Source of the DNA: Jeotgalibacillus terrae
Lineage (GTDB): Bacteria; Bacillota; Bacilli; Bacillales; Jeotgalibacillaceae
Direction: 5' to 3'
DNA: 64,000 nt
Assembly: GCF_016908195.1 (NCBI RefSeq)
Contig: NZ_JAFBDK010000013.1
Coordinates: forward strand, 32,765-96,764
This document shows positions 1-7,597 of this stretch, piece by piece (the first letter of the stretch is position 1; each line of letters opens with the position of its first letter). The notes beneath the pieces are model-generated. The model did not search any database, was not told the DNA's origin, and was given only the letters and a program-made list of their open reading frames with translations. Position numbers and translations under genes: made by a program.

Positions 1-611
1 GGTCCGAATATGCCATCAGCTGTGATCTTATGGCCAAGCGCAATCAATAGCTTCTGCATTTCTTCTACTGCTGCACCTTCATCACCATTTTCAAGATAGT
101 CACGCTCTGCAGCTGCTTGTACACTTCCGAATGATGGCCGCTTGCCAGCTTGTAGGTCTCTCCAGGTTAATCCCTTCGTATATTCCAAATGCGGCGCATC
201 CACAAACCCCTTCCAGTCTCCACCCCATGTGAAACCTAATGACTTTCCGATTTGAGCAACCCGACGCCATTGGGCGTTTACAACCCAGATTGCTTTTAAA
301 CCATCATTTGAGACTAAAAAGTAATCAATGGCCAATCCGTAATTATGCACGGATTGGCCAGGCTGAGCGTTTGAAACGATGCTGCCTGTATTTCCATAGT
401 GCTTTCCGTTCCACCAGTAGTTTGGCCGGCCCATTCCGTATATAGAAGCTTGTTGAGTATTGGAACGATAACCTGAACTGATTTGAACGTGAATACCCTC
501 ATTATATGAACGTGTTATTAGTTCAACAGCAAGTGTCCGGATCTGAGGCATGACAGCGCCCATATTACGCACACTGCGGTCAATGAGCGTTTGTAATGAT
601 ACTCTACTCAT
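1..611 (-). CDS. Phage endolysin, M15 peptidase (L-alanyl-D-glutamate peptidase / VanY-like) with C-terminal peptidoglycan-binding domain, partial
   Basis: The reading frame starts at the ATG read leftward from 611 and runs off the window, giving 203 visible residues. It shows the M15 zinc signature S-V-H-N-Y-G-L-A-I-D and a later D-A-P-H-L-E, together supplying the His/Asp/His zinc ligands of the Ply500/CwlK family. The last visible residues (E-N-G-D-E-G-A-A-V-E-E-M-Q-K-L-L, ending A-D-G-I-F-G-P) begin a PG_binding_1 domain. Its start overlaps the holin stop by four bases (ATGA), the usual coupling in a lysis cassette. Role inferred from family: cutting peptide cross-links in the cell wall at lysis. 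The C-terminus is outside the window. Confidence 0.9.
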   Translation of the reverse strand, partial: MSRVSLQTLIDRSVRNMGAVMPQIRTLAVELITRSYNEGIHVQISSGYRSNTQQASIYGMGRPNYWWNGKHYGNTGSIVSNAQPGQSVHNYGLAIDYFLVSNDGLKAIWVVNAQWRRVAQIGKSLGFTWGGDWKGFVDAPHLEYTKGLTWRDLQAGKRPSFGSVQAAAERDYLENGDEGAAVEEMQKLLIALGHKITADGIFG

Positions 612-892
612 TTAAATCCATCCTTCCGCGGTGCTTTATACGTAAGTGCTTGCTTACTATCAGACAGACCTGCAGTTGTGGGATCCGGAAAGATATTCAG
701 CACGCTTAAAATCACAGCGATAATGACTGCTGGATTTGATACAGCATTAATCAAAAGATCACCAACACTTTGCCATGTTGTTAGATCATCAATCGAAAGA
801 CCGAAATACGCTAGGATTGGACCGAACACAGCAATAATTAAGCGAATCCAAAACTCTTTACTTTTAAAACGTACTTTCCAGTTAATTTTCAT
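608..892 (-). CDS. Phage holin, phi LC3 family
   Basis: This is a 94-residue protein starting M-K-I-N-W-K-V-R-F-K-S-K, typical of phi LC3-type holins, with one hydrophobic segment near residues 16-33 and a second near 55-68. The start at 892 is preceded by a strong ribosome site (AGGAGG) about six bases away; a longer frame to 952 has no such site. The family makes the membrane lesion that releases or activates the endolysin. It sits between the XhlA-like gene and the endolysin, overlapping the latter by four bases. Confidence 0.88.
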   Translation of the reverse strand: MKINWKVRFKSKEFWIRLIIAVFGPILAYFGLSIDDLTTWQSVGDLLINAVSNPAVIIAVILSVLNIFPDPTTAGLSDSKQALTYKAPRKDGFK

Positions 893-902
893 GATTTTCC
901 TC

Positions 903-1280
903 CTAAAAGATAAGATTAAAAACTTGTGGAACGGCAATCGCAATAACTGCAATCACGCTAGTTATGATCCAACGTTTTTGAGTACGTTGTTCTTTGCGTG
1001 CTTCCTGTTGAGCTTTTTGTGTTTCCTTTTGAGCTTCTTCAAGCTTATCCAATCGAATGTGTGCAGAATCGGCTTGATTTTGAGCATTCTTTGCAACGTT
1101 ACCGGCTTCAGTCGCAATCTCTTTGATCTCTTTAACGTCCTGTTTCATATCATCAAACTTTTCGTTAAATGACTTCAGTACTTCTGCCATGGCCTTTACG
1201 TCTCCACGCATCTCTGACATGCCTTCTATTAACTTGATATATACGTCAGTTGATGTTCCCATGTCTGTGCCTCCACTCAT
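903..1280 (-). CDS. XhlA-like (haemolysin XhlA family) lysis-associated membrane protein
   Basis: The 125-residue product has a long charged coiled coil (about residues 25-100, rich in K, E, Q and A) followed by a single C-terminal membrane segment (W-I-I-T-S-V-I-A-V-I-A-I-A). This is the layout of PBSX XhlA, which acts with a holin in lysis. The ATG at 1280 is chosen because a purine-rich site (AGGGGG) lies just upstream; the frame is open to 1352 but that extension overlaps a terminator. Confidence 0.85.
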   Translation of the reverse strand: MSGGTDMGTSTDVYIKLIEGMSEMRGDVKAMAEVLKSFNEKFDDMKQDVKEIKEIATEAGNVAKNAQNQADSAHIRLDKLEEAQKETQKAQQEARKEQRTQKRWIITSVIAVIAIAVPQVFNLIF

Positions 1281-1318
1281 TGTTGACCCCCTAATAGTAG
1301 ATTTGAAATAACCCGACA

Positions 1319-1350
1319 TAAAAAGACCCGGCGAATGGGCCGAGTCTTTC
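1319..1350 (-). terminator. Rho-independent terminator of the recombinase gene
   Basis: On the minus strand an AAGACTCGGC arm pairs with GCCGGGTCTT across a short loop and is followed by a T run. It lies directly after the recombinase stop and separates it from the lysis cassette. Confidence 0.75.
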
Positions 1351-1352
1351 AA

Positions 1353-2342
1353 TTACTGCACAAGATATTTTTTATGTTGCTCTCTTTTTCTCTCATCTGA
1401 TAAAATTGCATACGTCTGGGTCGTTGCTGGACTGCTATGTCCTAGAAGCTGCTGCACAGCAACAATGTCAGCACCATTGTTCAGCGTCAATGTGGCAAAT
1501 GTATGCCTGCAAACATGAGGGTGGACTTTGTGGCCCAATCCAATTCGTTCCGCGATTCTCTTGAATTCCCGTTGAATTGCCCGGTGCCCCACTCTACGAT
1601 ACGGCTTTCTCAGTGTAATGAATAATGCTTCCTGATCATCAGTACGTGTCATTAAGTATTTTCTCAGGTGATACATTGCCTTAAAGGAGAAAAAGACTTC
1701 ACGCTCCTTGTTCCCTTTACCGATTACTCGGCAGCTCATTGACTGTAGGTTGATGTCATCTTTGTTAAGCGCCTGAATTTCAGATAGTCGGCAGCCAGTA
1801 GCATAAAATACTTCAAGCATTGCCCTTTCACGCGGAAGCTTGCAAACTTCTCTCAGCATCTCGAGTTCTTCGATAGAAAGTGATTTCGGTGCTCTCTGCT
1901 CCTTTTTAGGAGCTTTCAGCCGGCTAGTAGGATCTCTTAAAATAATCTCTTCACCGGTGATCCAGCCAAAGAACGATTTTAATACTGTCAGTTTCTTACT
2001 CAGTGATGATAGTTTAAGATGTTCGAATTGCGCAAGATATATTCTGATGTCTCCTGCCGTGATGTCCTCTGTTCGCTTTTTAACAAAACTTGAAAATGTG
2101 TTCAGCTCATATTTATATGATTTGAGACTATTGAGTGCCATACCTTCAAGTTTTTTATTTGCGAGATACAATTTCACGTTGTCAGTAAGGTCAGGATGAG
2201 TCTCATCATCCTCTACCTTTTCAACTGCATAAGTAGATAGTAAACCAGACAGCTTACCTCTCATATCCTCAACATTGACTGGCACCATTTCAGAAACAAA
2301 TCCGACAAGCTCTGTGATTAACTGTTCATTTGATTTTTGCAT
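1353..2342 (-). CDS. Tyrosine recombinase (XerC/D-like phage integrase family)
   Basis: The 329-residue protein has an N-terminal SAM-like core-binding domain (about residues 60-145) and a C-terminal catalytic domain. The active-site set is visible: Arg in A-T-G-C-R-L-S-E, H-V-C-R-H-T-F, His in L-L-G-H-S-S, and Tyr in Q-T-Y-A-I-L. The start at 2342 follows GGGGTGG at about 8-bp spacing. It is a second recombinase in a prophage that already has an integrase at 41-42.1 kb, and it lacks the arm-type DNA-binding N-terminus of that protein. It is transcribed divergently from a small HTH gene through shared operators. Substrate unknown: it could resolve dimers, invert a segment, or mobilise the small island it lies in. 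Confidence 0.9.
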   Translation of the reverse strand: MQKSNEQLITELVGFVSEMVPVNVEDMRGKLSGLLSTYAVEKVEDDETHPDLTDNVKLYLANKKLEGMALNSLKSYKYELNTFSSFVKKRTEDITAGDIRIYLAQFEHLKLSSLSKKLTVLKSFFGWITGEEIILRDPTSRLKAPKKEQRAPKSLSIEELEMLREVCKLPRERAMLEVFYATGCRLSEIQALNKDDINLQSMSCRVIGKGNKEREVFFSFKAMYHLRKYLMTRTDDQEALFITLRKPYRRVGHRAIQREFKRIAERIGLGHKVHPHVCRHTFATLTLNNGADIVAVQQLLGHSSPATTQTYAILSDERKREQHKKYLVQ

Positions 2343-2359
2343 CGTAACCACCCCTTTTT

Positions 2360-2428
2360 GATATGTTAAACATATCATACAGTAATAGGTTTTACATATC
2401 AAGTGATAAGTGATATTTTAAACATATC
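2360..2428. promoter_or_regulatory. Divergent promoters with three operator sites between the recombinase and HTH genes
   Basis: A perfect 17-bp palindrome GATATGTTAAACATATC lies at 2360-2376. A one-mismatch copy (GATATTTTAAACATATC) is at 2412-2428, and a degenerate copy (13 of 17 matches) at 2384-2400. A minus-strand promoter has TTGATA at 2397-2402 and TATGAT at 2374-2379, 17 bp apart, so the first two sites cover its -10 and -35. A weaker plus-strand promoter (TTTACA 2391-2396, TATTTT 2414-2419, 17 bp) would be covered by the third. The small HTH protein encoded next door is the obvious candidate ligand. Confidence 0.75.
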
Positions 2429-2448
2429 AACTTATAAGGAGTGATTCA

Positions 2449-2664
2449 ATGCGTGTTGTAGTGACTTTACAAAATGTGCTTGACTCAAGGAGCATTTCTC
2501 AACATCAACTGTCGAAGTTAACTAATATTCCTCAGCCTGCGATCAATTTAATGTGTAATAACAAAGCTGTAAGATTTCCACTGGATAGGTTAGCCAAGAT
2601 ATGCGAAGCTTTGGAATGTGAAATAACAGACGTTTTAAAATTGGAAAAAGAGCAATCGGAGTGA
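2449..2664 (+). CDS. Small Cro/C1-type helix-turn-helix regulator
   Basis: The 71-residue protein is almost entirely one HTH domain (S-Q-H-Q-L-S-K-L-T-N-I-P-Q-P-A-I helix-turn-helix, then R-L-A-K-I-C-E-A-L-E-C and I-T-D-V-L), the pattern of XRE/HTH_26 proteins. AAGGAGTG precedes the ATG at good spacing. It is divergent from the recombinase and probably represses the recombinase, itself, or both through the sites at 2360-2428. Confidence 0.85.
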   Translation: MRVVVTLQNVLDSRSISQHQLSKLTNIPQPAINLMCNNKAVRFPLDRLAKICEALECEITDVLKLEKEQSE

Positions 2665-2679
2665 TCCGGCTGCTCTTTT
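2646..2679. terminator. Terminator shared by two convergent small genes
   Basis: AAAAGAGCAaTCGGA pairs with TCCGGcTGCTCTTTT around a GTGA loop and has A/T runs on both sides, so it can work in both directions. It covers the end of the HTH gene and the stop of the convergent 46-residue gene. Confidence 0.75.
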
Positions 2680-2818
2680 ATTTGGAATGCTTTTGTTTGT
2701 AATAACTCAATGCCTCTAAATGATACGCTTTTGTAATTTTGCCGTCACTATACTTATTAAATTTCTTTAGATGATAATTTACTGCAATATAACTTTTAAT
2801 TAGTCTGAAAACCCTCAA
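2678..2818 (-). CDS. Small basic peptide, unknown function (TTG start)
   Basis: A 46-residue frame starts at TTG with a strong GGAGGG site six bases upstream. The product is basic and aromatic (M-R-V-F-R-L-I-K-S-Y start; K-F-N-K-Y, S-Y-Y-K-Q-K-H-S-K end), a composition seen in small genes of Bacillus prophages. It ends in the bidirectional terminator at 2646-2679 and is divergent from the DUF4393 gene. I do not recognise a function. The ribosome site, sensible composition and fit between neighbours support it as real. Confidence 0.5.
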   Translation of the reverse strand: MRVFRLIKSYIAVNYHLKKFNKYSDGKITKAYHLEALSYYKQKHSK

Positions 2819-2894
2819 TTATAACCCTCCTTTACAAATTCTCCTATGTGTACCATAAATTTTCTAGTACTATGAACATAAGGAGGTGAAGATA

Positions 2895-3689
2895 ATGGAT
2901 GGAAACAGTAATATAAAAGATACTGCAGATGCAATCAAAGGCATAGTAGAAGCTGTACCGGTTTATGAAGATGCTTTACAACCCGCCGCTAAGGAGTTAG
3001 GTAAAGGTCTTCATACATTAGCTCAAGTAGTAAATGTAGCAATCTCTCCACTAAAAGCGTTGGTATGGGGATATGATCAAATTTCTGAACACCTGGATAA
3101 AAAACTAACTGAAAAGCTAGAAAATGTCCCTGTAGAAAATATCATTACTCCGGATCCATCTGTAGCAGTTCCTGCTATAGAGTCATTAAGATATAATGCT
3201 CATAAAGAGGAGATTAGAGAGATGTATACCAGTCTAATAGCTTCTGCCATGGATAAAGAACAAGCAAAAAGAGCCCACCCTTCGTTTGTAGAAATCTTAA
3301 AACAGCTTACTCCAGATGAAGCTAAAATTTTTGCTACCTTTACAAATCACATGTCTCGAGCAGTAATTAAACTAAGAGCATTAAATCAAAATGATGATCA
3401 TTATACCTATCGACTGCAAGAATTCACGGTAATACCATATTCAATTAATTGTGAGTACCCTGAGCTTGGGCCAAGTTATATAAACAACTTGGTTAGATTA
3501 GGGCTTATTGATATCAATTATACATCATATGCTACATTACCAAACTCTTATGAGCCAATTTATGAACATCAAAAATTTAAAGCTGAAATGCAATTTATTG
3601 AAAATAATAATATGCGTTCCGAAGTAAAACGCGGAACTTTATGTCGGACTCAATTTGGTGAAAACTTTTATAAAACATGCATAGATTAA
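2895..3689 (+). CDS. DUF4393 / Abi-alpha family protein, probable phage-exclusion moron
   Basis: The 264-residue protein matches my memory of DUF4393 (Abi_alpha): an N-terminal helical part (A-L-Q-P-A-A-K-E-L-G-K-G-L), the segment I-S-P-L-K-A-L-V-W-G-Y-D, then E-E-I-R-E-M-Y-T-S-L-I-A-S-A-M-D and H-P-S-F-V-E-I-L-K-Q-L-T-P-D-E-A, and a C-terminal domain ending L-T-Q-type F-G-E-N-F. The ATG at 2895 has AGGAGGTG eight bases before; the frame opens at a GTG at 2886 inside that site. It is transcribed against the surrounding late genes, is more AT-rich than them, and has its own terminator: marks of a lysogenic-conversion gene. Abortive infection is inferred from the family name only. Confidence 0.75.
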   Translation: MDGNSNIKDTADAIKGIVEAVPVYEDALQPAAKELGKGLHTLAQVVNVAISPLKALVWGYDQISEHLDKKLTEKLENVPVENIITPDPSVAVPAIESLRYNAHKEEIREMYTSLIASAMDKEQAKRAHPSFVEILKQLTPDEAKIFATFTNHMSRAVIKLRALNQNDDHYTYRLQEFTVIPYSINCEYPELGPSYINNLVRLGLIDINYTSYATLPNSYEPIYEHQKFKAEMQFIENNNMRSEVKRGTLCRTQFGENFYKTCID

Positions 3690-3695
3690 CTATGA

Positions 3696-3733
3696 AAGAG
3701 AGCAGCTGGATTATTTAAAAGCTGCTCTTTTTC
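3696..3733 (+). terminator. Terminator of the DUF4393 gene
   Basis: AGAGCAGCT (3699-3707) pairs with AGCTGCTCT (3720-3728), followed by TTTTTC. It lies just after the stop codon. Confidence 0.85.
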
Positions 3734-3786
3734 GCATAAAAAATACACCTATTCAATGGTGCTTTCTACGACGCATAAAATTCCGA

Positions 3787-3939
3787 TTATTCAACAGTAA
3801 CGATTAAATCTTCCCGTCCTTCGCCGATTAGAATTGCGTCTACGTCCGCTTGGTAACGTTTGTAAAGACTGATGCTGAATACGTATGAATACTGCTGACT
3901 ACCGTCCATAATTTTTGTTGCGATATACATTGCCATCAT
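3787..3939 (-). CDS. Small phage tail-module protein, unknown function
   Basis: A 50-residue frame (M-M-A-M-Y-I-A-T-K-I-M-D-G start, ending R-E-D-L-I-V-T-V-E) has a GGAGG site six bases upstream of its ATG. The start overlaps the stop of the next gene upstream by one base (TAATG), so it is translationally coupled to the tail genes. It holds the position of the small XkdX-type genes at the end of PBSX-like tail operons, but I see no clear XkdX motif. Confidence 0.65.
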   Translation of the reverse strand: MMAMYIATKIMDGSQQYSYVFSISLYKRYQADVDAILIGEGREDLIVTVE

Positions 3940-4256
3940 TAAATTCCTCCTCCATTTAGTTCAGGTATGATGATAAACATTAGTTCTTCCATTGTTGCGT
4001 CTTGCATTTGTGCCTTAGCTTTTAACTGCTCGTTTTCTTCAAGCAACCGTTTGGCTTGTGGATTGTTACGGATCGCTGAATCTGATACAAGATTTTTATT
4101 TTCATCCACACTATTAATCCAGATTGTTTTCTCAAATTCATCCCCAAGTGCATACTGCTCACTGATAGCGTAGTCGTAACCAGTTAACAGAGTAGGTTCT
4201 GATTCGTGGATTTCAACTACTTGTTTTGTATTGATTTCATACTCTAAATAAACCAA
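3939..4256 (-). CDS. Phage tail-fibre associated protein, unknown function
   Basis: The 105-residue acidic protein has a central segment A-K-R-L-L-E-E-N-E-Q-L-K-A-K likely to form a short coiled coil, and ends E-L-N-G-G-G-I. Its place just after the fibre genes and before the small 50-residue gene resembles XkdW-type accessory proteins of Bacillus prophages. The role (fibre assembly or baseplate accessory) is inferred from position only. Confidence 0.6.
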   Translation of the reverse strand: MVYLEYEINTKQVVEIHESEPTLLTGYDYAISEQYALGDEFEKTIWINSVDENKNLVSDSAIRNNPQAKRLLEENEQLKAKAQMQDATMEELMFIIIPELNGGGI

Positions 4257-4267
4257 ATTAAACCCTC

Positions 4268-4852
4268 CTATTCTACACGCAATTCATAAAGATAAGACAT
4301 GTATCCAGTTCTATAAGTGGATTGAATATGAAATCTAATATAAAATTCCCCAGTCAAACCACTTACATCTAAAGATTCGACCACCCTATTAAATGAACCG
4401 TCACGGGTTCGCTTAGCCTCAAATGTATTGAAATCCCCATTTTTTACGGACGAAACAATCAAATGACTTTTCCCGGCTGTAAGAGTAGTCCCCCAATCAA
4501 TAATTACAGTAGAGAAGTTAGTTAAATCTAGGGGTTGGTCTGTTACTAGCGCTAATTGCCCTCCACCGTTTATTCCCGTACCACTAGCGTCAGAATTAAC
4601 ACAGTATAATCTAATATAACCCGCGTTTCTTTCAACTTCTTTATTTGTACTTACATTAATACCTTCGACTAAAGGAGTGAATTCAGTTCCCTCTTTATAT
4701 ATTTGTACCAGGTATTGCATAAACTCTTTCCAAACACCTGAGATATTACCCTTCGGCAACACCTTTTCTTTCCACACACCGCCGACATTCTGCCACACGT
4801 TTTTCACTTCAGTCCATGTACCGGATATATTAATCCACGTTTTTTTAGCCAT
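4268..4852 (-). CDS. Putative tail fibre / receptor-binding protein
   Basis: The 194-residue protein begins with three short degenerate repeats of a W-x-N-I-S/G-G-x-W-x-E type (residues 5-45), common at the base of phage tip proteins. A C-terminal region rich in beta-strand residues (about 70-194) looks like a lectin- or jellyroll-like binding domain. It follows the collar-type fibre gene. Receptor binding is inferred from position and composition. Confidence 0.6.
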   Translation of the reverse strand: MAKKTWINISGTWTEVKNVWQNVGGVWKEKVLPKGNISGVWKEFMQYLVQIYKEGTEFTPLVEGINVSTNKEVERNAGYIRLYCVNSDASGTGINGGGQLALVTDQPLDLTNFSTVIIDWGTTLTAGKSHLIVSSVKNGDFNTFEAKRTRDGSFNRVVESLDVSGLTGEFYIRFHIQSTYRTGYMSYLYELRVE

Positions 4853-4860
4853 GCAAACAC

Positions 4861-5628
4861 CTACTCATACTGGAAGTAGATGTCTCCATCGCTTCCACCC
4901 GTAGGCTCTGCCGTTCCGAACGTGATCTTACGTTTCTGATCTGGGTTCAGTGTAGATTCTTTTCCGTTAAGCGCACTTTGTAATCCAGTGATATTTCCGA
5001 TCACGTGTGCACCAGTCGTCTCTTCCGCCGAATGCGTCGTAACTCTCTCATCTAAATCTTGAAGAATCACAGCATTTCCCTTCACGGTTTCGACTGTTCG
5101 ACCCGCGCCGGCAAGATCATTAAAATCTTCCTGCAGCTCTGATTTTGTCTGATTAACCAAATCAACTGTCGCGAAAACCAAAGACTCATTAATGACTGCG
5201 GATACTGATGAGGCATTCCCCACCAATGTCACGACATCAATTGTTTTCTCTATCAGATCGGTTCCGCCACCCGCTCCTGAAGGGATATAGTCAGCTGTAT
5301 TTCCTGCATTCGCATAACAATAAAGAACCTCACCGAGATCCGGATCAGTCGCAAACACCCCGATTTCTCTAAAATAGAAGCCGGATGTAATGTCCTGGTT
5401 ATTCAGAACACTACCTACCCGTGCCTGTCCAGGTGTATTTGCATTTAGCTTTGTAATGGCCATTGATTTTCTTTCATTTTTTAATGCTGTCAATTCAATA
5501 ATAGATGATCCGCTAAGGTTGCCATCACCTATGGCCATTCTGGTAAATTGCAGTTCTGCTCCGGCTTGTGCCTTCGCCTGAAGGTTCCTGCCTCTGTTCG
5601 TTAATATTAAGCCTCCAAATGAGCCCAT
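4861..5628 (-). CDS. Phage tail fibre / tail-collar protein (DUF3751-like N-terminus)
   Basis: The 255-residue protein starts with G-G-L-I-L-T-N-R-G-R-N-L-Q-A-K-A-Q-A-G-A and contains I-A-I-G-D-G-type and G-F-Y-F-R-E-I-G-V-F-A segments, the signature of the P2/Mu-like fibre N-terminal domain that docks to the baseplate. The C-terminal third is helical and ends with a G-D-I-Y-F-Q-Y-E strand. It directly abuts the gpI-like gene, the standard P2 order (J, I, fibre). Confidence 0.85.
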   Translation of the reverse strand: MGSFGGLILTNRGRNLQAKAQAGAELQFTRMAIGDGNLSGSSIIELTALKNERKSMAITKLNANTPGQARVGSVLNNQDITSGFYFREIGVFATDPDLGEVLYCYANAGNTADYIPSGAGGGTDLIEKTIDVVTLVGNASSVSAVINESLVFATVDLVNQTKSELQEDFNDLAGAGRTVETVKGNAVILQDLDERVTTHSAEETTGAHVIGNITGLQSALNGKESTLNPDQKRKITFGTAEPTGGSDGDIYFQYE

Positions 5629-6180
5629 TTACGTCACCTGCCTTAAAGTAATATTGTCGCCTGTGTGAGATACCCCACCAAAATACAAATTCATTTTCTC
5701 TACCTGACTCAACTCAACTACATCAAGCCAAGAACTTTTCCGCTTAACAGAGTTTAATGCACGTATAAATTCTGCTGCCTGTTCATTCGTTACTGCCGGA
5801 TTGTTGGTGGTCACCTTAAAATAACCAGGTTGTGCCCCATATTCAAACCATTCAACCACCTGACCTTCACCAAACACGATTGTAATTAAGTCCTCTACAG
5901 CTGCGGGCGTTGCCTTTCGCTGATGAAAGTAAAATGCATTATTGATAAGCTCCGCTTTTTGATTGGCGCTGAGTGATGGATCGTAAAAATCCACATGTTC
6001 TTCAATCGCAATAATGTCCAATAGAGCTTCAGGGAGAGAAAAAGGATCCAATATTTCTAACTCCTGATTGACTCGCTGCATCATCACAGTTATAGCCGCT
6101 GCCATCGCTTGGTCCTGTTTACTTGATTTCAACGGCTGAGGGAGAAGTTGCGTCAATGAGAAGTTATTGAAATCAATCAT
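5629..6180 (-). CDS. Phage tail protein I (P2 gpI-like), baseplate
   Basis: The 183-residue protein shows the gpI pattern: L-L-P-Q-P-L near the N-terminus, A-L-L-D-I-I-A-I-E-E-H-V-D-F-Y-D, then F-Y-F-H-Q-R-K-A-T-P-A-A-V-E-D-L, where the H-x-R-K-G/A-T motif is typical. It overlaps gpJ by eight bases. It is a baseplate component linking gpJ to the fibres. Confidence 0.9.
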   Translation of the reverse strand: MIDFNNFSLTQLLPQPLKSSKQDQAMAAAITVMMQRVNQELEILDPFSLPEALLDIIAIEEHVDFYDPSLSANQKAELINNAFYFHQRKATPAAVEDLITIVFGEGQVVEWFEYGAQPGYFKVTTNNPAVTNEQAAEFIRALNSVKRKSSWLDVVELSQVEKMNLYFGGVSHTGDNITLRQVT

Positions 6181-7279
6181 TGATCAACCCTCCATAGGTG
6201 AGGTTCACAGCCACGTGAGCAACCTCATTATCTGCAACTGACACATAAGTATTCGGATCAACTGAAATCCTCTTAGCGCCTTCTTGAGTCATTCTGGCAT
6301 ATAGTTCACTTGGGTCAATCCCACGACCAAGCTTTGACTTCTGCCATAACACATAGTCATCAACTGAATAACCTACTGCAGTTTGATAGATCGCTTCCTG
6401 AGCAACTAATGACTGAGGTAAATAATAAGTCACATTAATCGTGTGATTGGTGATGACTGGATCCGCCACTGAAACTAAGTCTGTCATCGGTCGGGCTGAT
6501 CGGGCATTACATGCTGCTAAAATCGCTGTTTTTTCATCTTCATCAGGCGCTTCTCCATTGATCATTAAAGGAGTAATGACAATTTCGACAGCTGCAGGTG
6601 AATCGACATGTACATCAATCACATTTTGACTGGCTGATTTGGCTAAATACTCATAGCCTAACTCAGGTCCGGCAGTGGAAAGATTTTCGTTTGCTGTTCT
6701 AATTCGCTCAGCGTATGCATCATCTGTTTCCCAATCTGTTCCACCGCTTGAAGTGGTTACATTCACTGCTGATGAAACCCACGGTAAAGGATCGACGATC
6801 TCTGTGATCTGACCGGGCAAAAAATCATTACCTGCTGTTCCGGGCTCAGAGCAAACGGACTGAATATCAACATACTCCACGCCGATTTCAACAATCGTTG
6901 CCACTTGCGTTTCAAAATACAGATCATTAATGCTTAATCGATGGCCGGCCGGAATGGTGAACTCTTCCGGATTATTCACGTTATACCGGACCATGGTCTT
7001 AGCTGCTACAGGTGCCAAACGGTCAACATTCTTACCCGCTCCAATATGCTCTAAATAGTTATCCACTGCGTAGGTTAATCTGTTTTGTTTCGCAGTAAAA
7101 TCAATGTTATTCGCAAGCATTGCACCTACAAACGCTACCGATTGAAGCATCTTTCTGCGCGGATCAGACTCACTTAATGTTTCACCCATTAATTCTTCAA
7201 ATTTAGTCACACCCAACCGCTCAAGCTCAGCTGCATCTAATTCCACGAAATTAATTTCGGGTAAATTGAATCTACTCAT
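6173..7279 (-). CDS. Baseplate J-like protein (P2 gpJ)
   Basis: The 368-residue protein has the Baseplate_J layout: an N-terminal helical region (F-V-G-A-M-L-A-N-N-I-D), a middle beta domain, and S-S-G-G-T-D-W-E-T-D-D-A-Y-A-E-R-I, the motif typical of the family. It overlaps its upstream gp25-like neighbour by eight bases and gpI by eight bases. Role: wedge of the contractile-tail baseplate. Confidence 0.93.
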   Translation of the reverse strand: MSRFNLPEINFVELDAAELERLGVTKFEELMGETLSESDPRRKMLQSVAFVGAMLANNIDFTAKQNRLTYAVDNYLEHIGAGKNVDRLAPVAAKTMVRYNVNNPEEFTIPAGHRLSINDLYFETQVATIVEIGVEYVDIQSVCSEPGTAGNDFLPGQITEIVDPLPWVSSAVNVTTSSGGTDWETDDAYAERIRTANENLSTAGPELGYEYLAKSASQNVIDVHVDSPAAVEIVITPLMINGEAPDEDEKTAILAACNARSARPMTDLVSVADPVITNHTINVTYYLPQSLVAQEAIYQTAVGYSVDDYVLWQKSKLGRGIDPSELYARMTQEGAKRISVDPNTYVSVADNEVAHVAVNLTYGGLIND

Positions 7280-7586
7280 CTTCTATCACGACCTTCACGA
7301 TTGCTCTTAACTGACCTACCTCCGAGTCGTGTGTAAAAATGATCTCGTTTACACTTAATCCTTCAATAGATCGCTCTAACATTTCAGTAATTCGAGCTCT
7401 ACTGACCCCTTCCGCAACTGGTGTAGGTTCATCTATTGGTACCTCCCAGCCATCTTCCCTGCTTAATGGAGAAGTGCCGATATGAAGGGATAATAAAAAA
7501 GCCGCACTCTGCAGTTTGGCTTCAATTCCTTTTGCTCCATAATTCACGCTGTTATATTCGTTTGATGTCACTGTATAAGTAGGCAT
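7272..7586 (-). CDS. GpW/gp25-like baseplate wedge protein
   Basis: The 104-residue protein ends with V-N-E-I-I-F-T-H-D-S-E-V-G-Q-L-R-A-I-V-K-V, like the sheath-initiator gp25/gpW family, and lies immediately upstream of gpJ as in P2 and PBSX-type tails. In the family this subunit starts sheath polymerisation at the baseplate. Confidence 0.8.
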   Translation of the reverse strand: MPTYTVTSNEYNSVNYGAKGIEAKLQSAAFLLSLHIGTSPLSREDGWEVPIDEPTPVAEGVSRARITEMLERSIEGLSVNEIIFTHDSEVGQLRAIVKVVIEDE

Positions 7587-7597
7587 ATATAGTCCTC

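Noticed and set aside
3738..3786. Terminator of the tail operon after the 50-residue gene
   Set aside because: Only a 4-5 bp stem (CACC/GGTG) before a T run; too weak to list as a feature.
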